Assembly: GCA_934718155.1 (NCBI GenBank) | Contig: CAKUZF010000015.1 | Span: forward strand, 1 to 60,598 | Direction: 5' to 3' | Length of the DNA stretch: 60,598 nt | From: an uncultured Parabacteroides sp. | GTDB taxonomy: Bacteria > Bacteroidota > Bacteroidia > Bacteroidales > Tannerellaceae | Shown here: piece by piece, positions 34,452-41,703 of the stretch | Layout: each line of letters starts with the position of its first letter | How positions within the stretch are numbered: the first letter of the stretch is position 1 | Position numbers and translations under genes: made by a program | The notes under the pieces: model-generated | Seen by the model: the letters and a program-made list of their open reading frames with translations, nothing else | What the model was told of the DNA's origin: nothing | The model's database searches: none

Positions 34452-35816
34452 GTGACTGACAAGATGGCGAAAGACGAATCGATACGTGTGGATAGGCCGG
34501 CTGAGGAGTGCTCAGACCTGATGAAGGGCCTTCAGTATGAAGCCCTTTTTAAGCTGGAGGAGGGCGAACGCCCGCTCCGTGTGCTCTCGCTCTTCTCGGG
34601 CTGTGGAGGTATGGATCTTGGGTTGGAGGGCGGTTTCGCCTGCCACGCCCGCTCAGTGAGCAACTCCGAGTGGATTCAGCAGCCCCTCAATGCGCAATGG
34701 ATGCTCCTCAAGCGCAATCGTTTCCGCACGGTCTTCGCATGCGATATCCTTCCTGCCGCACGCCTTACTTGGCTGCGCTACATGCGGCGCTTCGGCATCG
34801 ATCCTTCGGTCTATCACCTCGACAGCGTGGTCGATCTCGTGAAGCGACAGGCTGAGGGACAAGCGGTTTTTCCTTCTGATGTGGATGTGGTGACGGGCGG
34901 TTTCCCTTGTCAGGACTTCAGCCTGGCGGGCAAGCGCAAGGGCTTCGACTCTGCCGTCTCGCATAACGGCGAAAGGCGCAAGGCCGACGCGGGCGACACC
35001 CCTTCCGAGGAGACCCGTGGCAAGCTTTATATGTGGATGAAGCAGGTGATCGACATCGTGCGCCCGAAGCTGTTCATCGCCGAGAATGTGAAGGGACTGG
35101 TCAGCCTGGGCGACGTGAAGCGCATCATCCAGCGCGACTTCTCGGCCGCCAATGGCGGCGACTACATCGTGCTCGACCCTCAGGTGCTGCATGCCGGCAA
35201 TTATGGTGTGCCGGAGACGCGCGAGCGTGTGATCTTTATCGGCATTAAGCGCTCGGCTCTCACGCCCGAGGCTCTTGCCGCCTTAGAGCGGGAGCAGGTG
35301 CCCGCCGCCTTCAATCCCTATCCAGCCGCTACGCACGGCTGCACCATCCGCGACCCCCGACTTGCCCGCCCCGTGACTTGCCGCGACATCTTCGGCGATC
35401 TGCCCGAACCTGCCGAGTCGGTCGACTTGGCGCAGCAAAACTTCTCAGGCGCAAAATACATGGACAATGGCACACAGGGGCAGACCGAGATCCTGCTCGA
35501 CGGCTTAGCGCCCACAATCCGCTCCGAACATCATGGCAACATCGAGTTTCGCCGCCTCTCCGCCGAGCATGGCGGGCGCATCGGCGAGGAGCTGCGCCGC
35601 GGCCTTCAGGAGCGCAGGCTTACGCCTCGCGAGTGTGCCTTGATACAGACCTTTCCGCCCGATTTCCCCTTCGTTTTCCGTGGCGAGGGCACGAAGCGTT
35701 ACGCCGTCAGCCCGTCTAGTGCCTACAAGGTGATTGGCAATGCGGTGCCGCCCCTTTTGGCCTATCACATCGGCCGCCGTTTGCAGGAGGTTTGGCCGCT
35801 CTATTTCGGCGGGTGA
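34452..35816 (+). CDS. DNA (cytosine-5)-methyltransferase, solitary
   Basis: A 454-residue C5-cytosine methyltransferase. Motif I is VLSLFSGCGGMDLGLEGG at 44-61. Motif IV is GGFPCQDFSLAGKRKGF with catalytic Cys153; motif VI is ENVKGL near 211. Motif VIII is NYGVPETRERVIFIG; motifs IX-X are LTPRECALIQTFPPDFPF and YKVIGNAVPPLLAYHIG. The target-recognition region lies between about 275 and 395. A GTG at 34452 or the ATG at 34464 could be the start. No restriction endonuclease gene is next to it. The gene is visibly richer in G+C than its neighbours, which suggests acquisition. Tandem repeats lie just downstream. The target site cannot be read from sequence. Confidence 0.92.
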   Translation: MTDKMAKDESIRVDRPAEECSDLMKGLQYEALFKLEEGERPLRVLSLFSGCGGMDLGLEGGFACHARSVSNSEWIQQPLNAQWMLLKRNRFRTVFACDILPAARLTWLRYMRRFGIDPSVYHLDSVVDLVKRQAEGQAVFPSDVDVVTGGFPCQDFSLAGKRKGFDSAVSHNGERRKADAGDTPSEETRGKLYMWMKQVIDIVRPKLFIAENVKGLVSLGDVKRIIQRDFSAANGGDYIVLDPQVLHAGNYGVPETRERVIFIGIKRSALTPEALAALEREQVPAAFNPYPAATHGCTIRDPRLARPVTCRDIFGDLPEPAESVDLAQQNFSGAKYMDNGTQGQTEILLDGLAPTIRSEHHGNIEFRRLSAEHGGRIGEELRRGLQERRLTPRECALIQTFPPDFPFVFRGEGTKRYAVSPSSAYKVIGNAVPPLLAYHIGRRLQEVWPLYFGG

Positions 35817-35873
35817 TCCATGGCGTTCGGCCACACGCTGTGGTTGGGCTGTTTCGAGGGTGCGAGGGGGGGG

Positions 35874-36016
35874 TAAATTTCGTTGCCCGTCGTTTTAAAT
35901 TTCGTTGCCCGTCGTTATAAATTTTGTTGCCCGTGGTTTTTTACGGCGTTGCCCGTGATTTTTTACGGCGTTGCCCGTGGTTTTTTACGGCGTTGCCCGT
36001 GGTTTTTTACGCCGTT
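35874..36016. repeat. Tandem array of 22-24 bp repeats around GTTGCCCGT
   Basis: Six full units and a partial seventh run head to tail, each with the core GTTGCCCGTSGTTTT (one copy has GA for SG). The first three carry the leader TAAATTTY and the last three TACGGC; period is 22 bases with one of 24. The array lies in the 298-base convergent gap between the methyltransferase and susD, 57 bases after the former. There are no spacers, so it is not CRISPR. Confidence 0.9.
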
Positions 36017-36021
36017 CGCAG

Positions 36022-36061
36022 CCTAAAAAATAAGGGGGCGAAATCTCCCGATCTCGCCCCC
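36022..36061 (-). terminator. Terminator of the susC-susD operon
   Basis: GGGGGCGA (36034-36041) pairs perfectly with TCGCCCCC (36054-36061). On the minus strand TTATTTTTTAGG follows. It lies 53 bases after the susD stop, between susD and the repeat array. Confidence 0.8.
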
Positions 36062-36114
36062 TCTCCCTTGCTTCCCACTATGGGGGTAAGCATAGTATGA
36101 GTGTGTCTAACTGT

Positions 36115-37713
36115 TTACCAACCTTGGTTTTGCTCAGCAGTCAACACGTCGTTGTAGAGCAACTCGCCTACAGGAATCGGCCACAAGAAGCGGCGATCGC
36201 TTGTTGGATAGGCCGGAATCGTACGTGCCGGAATCTCTACACCGAAGCCGTTGTTGCCCTTGCCGTTGATTGCCGTCCATTTCACCTTGGCGGGAATACC
36301 ACCTGTCGGACAGAGGTCGTCGGCAGCCAAACGGTGAATATCGTTCCAGCGGATACCCTCGCCCAGGAACTCGACGCGGCGCTCGAAGAGGATGGCCTCT
36401 ACGGCTGCTTTCTTGTCGGCGAAGTCGGAAGCCTTGTAGGCCTGTGTGGCGGGATCGGCCAGCGCACGGTTGCGCACCTCGTTCAGGTAGGTCACGGCGC
36501 TGCTGATGTCGCCCTTGCGAGCGTAAGCCTCAGCCGTGTTGAGTGTTACCTCTGCCAGGCGCAACACCGGCGTATAGTCTTCGCGTGTTGAGCTGCGGAA
36601 CTTGTCGCAGAAATAAACCTGGTAGTCGTAGCTTGCGATGCTCGACTCGGCATCCTCAGAGCTGAGGATATACTCCGAGCGACGCTTGTCGTCTTGCAAC
36701 CAACGTGTGTCGTTCACCAAGATCGGCGACATCGACACCAGGTAGCGTGCGCCGCTGCGGCAGCTGAACATCGAGAACATGGCACCGTTCACGGATCCGT
36801 TGTCGTTGGCGCTATTCTCGCATGAGAAGATCGATTCGCTGTTCGTCGAGTAGTTGTTGAACGGAGTGATCGGGTCTGACTCCAGCTCGTAGCCGCAAGC
36901 CTTCACCTTGTCGTTCATCTCGATCACCTTGTCCCACTCACGCATGTGCAGGTAGACGCGGCTCAGCATGGCGTAGGCAGCGCCCTTTGTCGCACGGGTG
37001 ATGTTGTTGTCGCTGTTGGTAGCGGGCAATTCCTCGGCCGCCTCGGTCAGGTCTTTCACGATCTGTGCGTAGGTGTCGGCCACGGATGAACGGTGGGTGC
37101 TCACGCCCGCCTCGATGCCAGCCATCGTGTTGATAGGCTCCGTGTGGATGGGCAGGCCATAACCGTTGTTGTCGTTCGGCAAGTTGTAGGGCATGGCGAA
37201 GTGTACCATCAAGTAGTGATAGATCACGCCGCGCAAGAACTTCAGCTCGCCGTCGTACTGAGCGGCCGTCGAAGCGTCGATCACGCCGTTCTCAGCGGCC
37301 TGCTTCTCGCCTGCGATCACCACGTTGATGCGGTTGATGGCCTCGAACGAGGCGTTCCAGAAGGTGATGTTGTTCAACGACGAAGAGGCGTTGATGGTCG
37401 ACTCGTAGGTGTACTGGAAGAATGCGGCGCGGTTCACCATGTCTTCGCCGCGCATCTCGCCCTGCATGATGATGGCCGAACCGAGGGGATAACCGCGGCT
37501 GTAGCTTCCATTGTAGAGACCACACTGAGCGGCGTCGTAGGCGCCAATCAGCGACAGTTTGCAACGCTCCGCTGTTGCGTAAGCGGTCTCGTCGGTCAGC
37601 GAGTTGACCGGAGACAGATCGATAACATCGCTCTCGCACGATGTGAACACCAAGGAACCAGCCATGAAGGCCACGCCTAAGGTTGCTTTGAGATATTGCT
37701 GTATATGTTTCAT
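36115..37713 (-). CDS. SusD-like starch-binding/nutrient-uptake lipoprotein
   Basis: A 532-residue surface lipoprotein (lipobox LVFTSC, Cys26) of the RagB/SusD family. TPR-rich helical segments include AYAMLSRVYLHMREWDKVI, and the family end RRVEFLGEGIRWNDIHRLAADDLC, then FLWPIPVGELLYNDVLTAEQNQGW. SusD-type proteins bind glycans or peptides and cap the SusC channel. It follows susC by 22 bases. No glycoside hydrolase, peptidase or regulator is adjacent, so the substrate is open. Confidence 0.95.
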   Translation of the reverse strand: MKHIQQYLKATLGVAFMAGSLVFTSCESDVIDLSPVNSLTDETAYATAERCKLSLIGAYDAAQCGLYNGSYSRGYPLGSAIIMQGEMRGEDMVNRAAFFQYTYESTINASSSLNNITFWNASFEAINRINVVIAGEKQAAENGVIDASTAAQYDGELKFLRGVIYHYLMVHFAMPYNLPNDNNGYGLPIHTEPINTMAGIEAGVSTHRSSVADTYAQIVKDLTEAAEELPATNSDNNITRATKGAAYAMLSRVYLHMREWDKVIEMNDKVKACGYELESDPITPFNNYSTNSESIFSCENSANDNGSVNGAMFSMFSCRSGARYLVSMSPILVNDTRWLQDDKRRSEYILSSEDAESSIASYDYQVYFCDKFRSSTREDYTPVLRLAEVTLNTAEAYARKGDISSAVTYLNEVRNRALADPATQAYKASDFADKKAAVEAILFERRVEFLGEGIRWNDIHRLAADDLCPTGGIPAKVKWTAINGKGNNGFGVEIPARTIPAYPTSDRRFLWPIPVGELLYNDVLTAEQNQGW

Positions 37714-37735
37714 TTTATGTCCTCCTTGAATTTGA

Positions 37736-40700
37736 TTAGAATGTTACGCTTGCACCGAATGTGAATGTGCGCTGCTGCGGCATACTGTTGTAGTCGACGC
37801 CCATGTAGTCTGATGAGCTGGCACGGCTCTCAGGATCCAGGCCGCTATAGCCCGTGATGGTGAAGAGGTTCTGTGCCTGCACGTAGAGGCGGATGTTGGT
37901 CATGTCGAGCTTCTGAACGATGTGCTTCGGCAGGGTGTAGCCAATCGCCAGCTGAGCCAGCTTCAAGTAGCTGCCGTTCTCAACGAAGTTTGAGTCGGTG
38001 TAGCCTTGGTTGAACAGGGATGAACCGTCGCCATAGCCCACTTTCGGGATGCGTCCGTCGCCCGGCTGCTCCGGCGAGCGCCAGCTGTTCAAGATCACCG
38101 CGCCTTGGTTGGCAAAGTCGCAGTTCAACAAGGCGTTCTGCTCGGTTGCGTTCAGGATCTTGTTGCCGCCCGAGAAGCGGAAGAACATCGTTGCGTCGAA
38201 GTTCTTATAGGTGAAGGTGTTGGTCCATCCACCGAACCACTTCGGCAATACGCTGCCCAATACCTTGCGGTCGCCGTCGGGATCGAGGGATGAGGGCTGC
38301 GATACGTCGGAAGGATTCGACGGGTCATACACGTGGTAGTTGTAGTCGCCGAAGGTGTCGAACTGAACCAGCGAGCCGTCGCCCTTCTTCCAGATGGGGT
38401 TACCGTTTGCCTTGTTCACGCCGTAGTACTCATAGCCGTAGAGTGAGCGGTAAGATTCGCCCTCGCGGATGATCGTGTAGTTGTCGGGCAACACGTCGGC
38501 ATGGTCGTTCAGCTCTTTCACGCTGTTGTGCTGCGTAGAGAAGTTGAAGTCGGTGTGCCAAGAGAAGTCTCTGTTGCGGATCAGGTCTGCGCCCACCGTA
38601 AACTCGATACCTGAGTTTCTCACCTTACCGTTGTTGGCGTAGAAGCGGTTGTAGGGGACGCCCAGCGAGGGTGCTGTCGAAACCTCCATCACCAAGTCTT
38701 TCGAATCCTTCTGCCAGTAGGCCAACTCGAAGGTGATGCGGTTGTTCAGCATGCTGCCGTCGATACCCAAGTCGAACGTAGAGGTCGACTCCCACTGCAG
38801 GTCTTTGTTACCCATGTTGTTCCAAGCGATACCGCTCTGGTTGCCATAGAGTTTCGAGCTGTAGGTGCCCAGGTAGGGGAAGTAGGAGTTCAGCTCAGAG
38901 TTACCTACAACGGCGTAGCTGGCACGGAGGCGCAGGTCGTTCATGAACGCGTCCTCGTTCCAGAACTTCTCGCGCGAGATACGCCAAGCGGCCGACGCAC
39001 CCCAGAAGGTACCCCAACGGTTGTCTTTCGCCAAGCGCGACAAACCATCCCGACGAACCGAGGCGCCAACGTAGTATTTGCTGTCGTAGTTGTAGTTCGC
39101 ACGGAGCATGTAGGAAGCCAAGCCATAGAAATACTTGTTACCGTAAATGAACTGCTGCTCGTAGGTGTTGGAGATGATGTGGTCGGAGAAGAACTTATCC
39201 GACAGTCCCTGCACATCGGCCTCCGTATATTCATAAGTGGATTTGTTATACTCCTGCACGGCGGTCGCACTCACGTTGTGCACGCCGTTGAAGCTCTTGT
39301 TGTAGCTCAACACGTTCTGCCAGTTCCAGTTGTCGTAGCGAGCGTTGGTCTCCATCAAGTAGCCCTTGTAGCCGTAGCCATCGCCTGAATCCGGGTTCCA
39401 ATACATGTTACCTCTCACCATCGAGTAGTCTATGCCCGCCTGTGTCTTGAAGATCAACTCCGGCAAGATCGTGATCTCGCCATAACCGCCTGCCATGACG
39501 CGGGTGTTGGAGTTGCGATAGACGTTGTTGTCTAATACCCAGACGATGTTGGGTATGGAGTTGGAGATCTCATCCTTGTTCGATCCCTTACCCAGCGACT
39601 TTCCGCTGATGTTGTAGCCCGTTGAGTTGTTCGGGTCCATTACGGCTACGTTAGGCAACATACGAGTGGCGGCAAACATCGCACCCGACAAGGAGTTCGT
39701 GCCGTTGGCCTGTCCGAGGATCGTGTTGCGTGTGGCCTGGGTGTTCATGCCCACCTTCAACCATTTGTTCACACGCTGGTCGAGGTTGGCCTTGATGTTG
39801 TAGCGCTCCATGCTGTTCGAGCGGATGATACCCTCCTGGTTGGTGTAGCCTACGGAGAAGTAATACTGCGTCTTATCCGTACCTCCGCTGGCTGAGAGCG
39901 TGTGGCTATGCTGGAAGGCAGTGCGCATCACCCAGTCTTGCCAGTCGGTGTCGGTGCCGTCGTTAACGACGGGCGACTCGTCGCCGTAGTTGCCAAATAA
40001 TAAGTCTTGTGCCTCTTTAAACTGAGCGGCGTTGAGCAAATCGTAGCGTTTCGTTGCGTTACTCCAAGAGATCGACCCGTCGTAGGTCAGCTTCATCTTG
40101 CCTTGCGAACCACGCTTCGTGGTGATCAGGATAACACCGTTGGCCGCACGCGAACCGTAGATGGCCGTTGCCGCACCATCCTTCAGGATCTCGACCGACT
40201 CAATATCATTCGGGTTGATATCGCTCATGGCGTTGTAGGAAGAACCCTCGCTGGAGGTCTCGGTCATATCGCCCGAAACAACCGGCATGCCATCAACCAC
40301 GATGAGCGGCTGTGTGCTGGAGGTCATTGAAGCCACACCACGAATCTGATAGCGGGGCACTGAACCCAAAGAGGCGTCGCCCGTTGAAACCTGCACACCG
40401 GCGGCACGACCGGCCAACTGTGTGTCGAACGAACCTACTTGCAACTCGCCCAGGTCTTTACCTCCGACCTTAGAGATTGCGCTGGTCACATCCTTCTTGC
40501 GCTGCGTACCATAACCAACTACGACTACCTCATCCAAATCTTGGGCGTCAGACTTCATCACGATGCTGATAATTGGCTTCACGGGCACCTGTACGGATTC
40601 CATACCAATGTAAGAGATAATCAAAGTTTTGGCGCTGCTCGGCACATCCAACACGAATGAGCCATTGTAGTCTGTTACCGTACCTGTTGTCGTTCCGGCT

Positions 40701-40843
40701 ACTACGACTGAGGCTCCGATCACGGGAGAATCGTCGTCTGCTGAGACAACCGTACCTGTCACTTTTGTCGTCTGCGCTGTCGCAACTGCTACGCTGGCTG
40801 CCGACAAGCTCAGAAATAGATTTGTAAACCTTCTCATAAACAC
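37736..40843 (-). CDS. SusC/RagA-family TonB-linked outer-membrane protein
   Basis: A 1035-residue TonB-dependent transporter. A signal peptide is followed by a carboxypeptidase-regulatory-like domain (TKVTGTVVSADDDSPVIGASVVV). The SusC signature is EVVVVGYGTQRKKDVTSAI, then the plug (GRAAGVQVSTGDASLGSVPRY, VEILKDGAATAIYGSRAANG) and a barrel ending RTFTFGASVTF. It imports the ligand presented by SusD. The start is ATG 40843 or two codons later at MRRFTNLF. It has a long leader and a probable promoter at 41049-41056. Confidence 0.95.
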   Translation of the reverse strand: MFMRRFTNLFLSLSAASVAVATAQTTKVTGTVVSADDDSPVIGASVVVAGTTTGTVTDYNGSFVLDVPSSAKTLIISYIGMESVQVPVKPIISIVMKSDAQDLDEVVVVGYGTQRKKDVTSAISKVGGKDLGELQVGSFDTQLAGRAAGVQVSTGDASLGSVPRYQIRGVASMTSSTQPLIVVDGMPVVSGDMTETSSEGSSYNAMSDINPNDIESVEILKDGAATAIYGSRAANGVILITTKRGSQGKMKLTYDGSISWSNATKRYDLLNAAQFKEAQDLLFGNYGDESPVVNDGTDTDWQDWVMRTAFQHSHTLSASGGTDKTQYYFSVGYTNQEGIIRSNSMERYNIKANLDQRVNKWLKVGMNTQATRNTILGQANGTNSLSGAMFAATRMLPNVAVMDPNNSTGYNISGKSLGKGSNKDEISNSIPNIVWVLDNNVYRNSNTRVMAGGYGEITILPELIFKTQAGIDYSMVRGNMYWNPDSGDGYGYKGYLMETNARYDNWNWQNVLSYNKSFNGVHNVSATAVQEYNKSTYEYTEADVQGLSDKFFSDHIISNTYEQQFIYGNKYFYGLASYMLRANYNYDSKYYVGASVRRDGLSRLAKDNRWGTFWGASAAWRISREKFWNEDAFMNDLRLRASYAVVGNSELNSYFPYLGTYSSKLYGNQSGIAWNNMGNKDLQWESTSTFDLGIDGSMLNNRITFELAYWQKDSKDLVMEVSTAPSLGVPYNRFYANNGKVRNSGIEFTVGADLIRNRDFSWHTDFNFSTQHNSVKELNDHADVLPDNYTIIREGESYRSLYGYEYYGVNKANGNPIWKKGDGSLVQFDTFGDYNYHVYDPSNPSDVSQPSSLDPDGDRKVLGSVLPKWFGGWTNTFTYKNFDATMFFRFSGGNKILNATEQNALLNCDFANQGAVILNSWRSPEQPGDGRIPKVGYGDGSSLFNQGYTDSNFVENGSYLKLAQLAIGYTLPKHIVQKLDMTNIRLYVQAQNLFTITGYSGLDPESRASSSDYMGVDYNSMPQQRTFTFGASVTF

Positions 40844-41048
40844 ATACTTTTTAATTTATAGTGTAGTTATTAATGCCATTCTGTAAGGAAAGTTTGGTTG
40901 TTTGCCCAGTTCTAAGGAAACTCGCTTGGACTAATCCTTTTAATAAAACCTAAAAATCTATTACTTTATCAAAACGTTTAGCCTTTTTCTCAGTCTCCAA
41001 TCATTGTAGAATTAACTCGTAAATCAAATCTTTCGCTTCAAAACGTTG

Positions 41049-41056
41049 CAAATATA
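41049..41056 (-). promoter_or_regulatory. Probable promoter -7 of the susC-susD operon
   Basis: The minus strand reads TATATTTG (41056-41049), matching TAnnTTTG. This gives a leader of about 200 bases. TCAAAACGTT occurs twice on the plus strand nearby (40969-40978 and 41038-41047), once just past the likely start site. The rest of the gap 40844-41282 is A+T-rich and shows nothing else I can name. Confidence 0.45.
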
Positions 41057-41282
41057 CGCGTATCTGTTGTATATATAAATAAAAAGACATAAAAATACAA
41101 GATTTGCTTTCATTTTTCTTTTATCGATCAATTCTTTAATTGTTAATGATGATTAAGTGATAGTTGGATAATAATACCAAAAGGTTAAAGAGTTTTCGTC
41201 CATAACGCTTCTTGAAGCCTTTTGCGTGACTTCTTGAAGCCGTGTTGTGCGCTTTTAGGCATCTTTTTGTCAGAAAATCGCT

Positions 41283-41312
41283 TTGAGGGTTGCGAAAAAG
41301 CCTTTACCTTTG
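41283..41312 (+). promoter_or_regulatory. Promoter of the cobalamin-riboswitch transcript
   Basis: TTG (41283-41285), 19 bases, TACCTTTG (41305-41312): good fit to the Bacteroidetes consensus, and placed so transcription starts right before the riboswitch aptamer. Confidence 0.7.
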
Positions 41313-41313
41313 C

Positions 41314-41508
41314 GCCTGGTTTATGGTTCGGCTGGCTCCAGTAGAAGGGCGAGCAGGCCGATTAAAAGGGAATTAGGTGCGAATCCTAAACAGACCCGCT
41401 GCTGTGAGTCCGTATATCAACGTCTTTCGATCCGCTCCGCCACTGGAAGTATTAAAAGATTCTGGGAAGGCATTCGAAGGATGGGACAAGTCAGAAGACC
41501 TACCATGG
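41314..41508 (+). ncRNA. Cobalamin riboswitch
   Basis: The conserved elements of the cobalamin aptamer occur in order. AATTAGGTGCGAATCCTAAACAG (41371-41393) includes the GGTGCGAATCC family core. CCCGCTGCTGTGAGTCC is at 41395-41411, GCCACTGG at 41439-41446, and GGGAAGGC at 41464-41471. The B12 box-like GTCAGAAGACC is at 41490-41500. Adenosylcobalamin or another corrinoid is expected to bind and shut off the downstream receptor and lipoprotein genes. The 5' boundary is approximate. Confidence 0.93.
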
Positions 41509-41703
41509 CTGACGAAGTGTTTTACTTGCTTTCGGGATATAAAGCAACGAAACAAAGAAACAAAGACTTCAGTTTCTCCTTCAGTTACGATTCTCCATAC
41601 AGACGAAGCGTAGGTAGGTGTGCGAAGGTTCTTCTTTTTTTTTGTGTGCGTTTCCCTTTATTCTCGATAGGCAAGATGATGGATTAACAAAAAAAGATTG
41701 AGA
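41509..41703 (+). promoter_or_regulatory. Leader between the riboswitch and the receptor (expression platform)
   Basis: This 195-base leader has no gene. GGTAGGT (41613-41619) is exactly complementary to ACCTACC (41498-41504) at the end of the aptamer. A run of nine T (41635-41643) follows a short GAAG/CTTC hairpin (41624-41634). This looks like a switch between alternative pairings ahead of a termination site; the fold itself is inference. Confidence 0.5.

Noticed and set aside
35874..36016. CRISPR array
   Set aside because: Repeats are directly adjacent with no spacers, and there are no cas genes.
34452..36061. Complete restriction-modification system
   Set aside because: Only the methyltransferase is present; the neighbours are a lipoprotein and susD.
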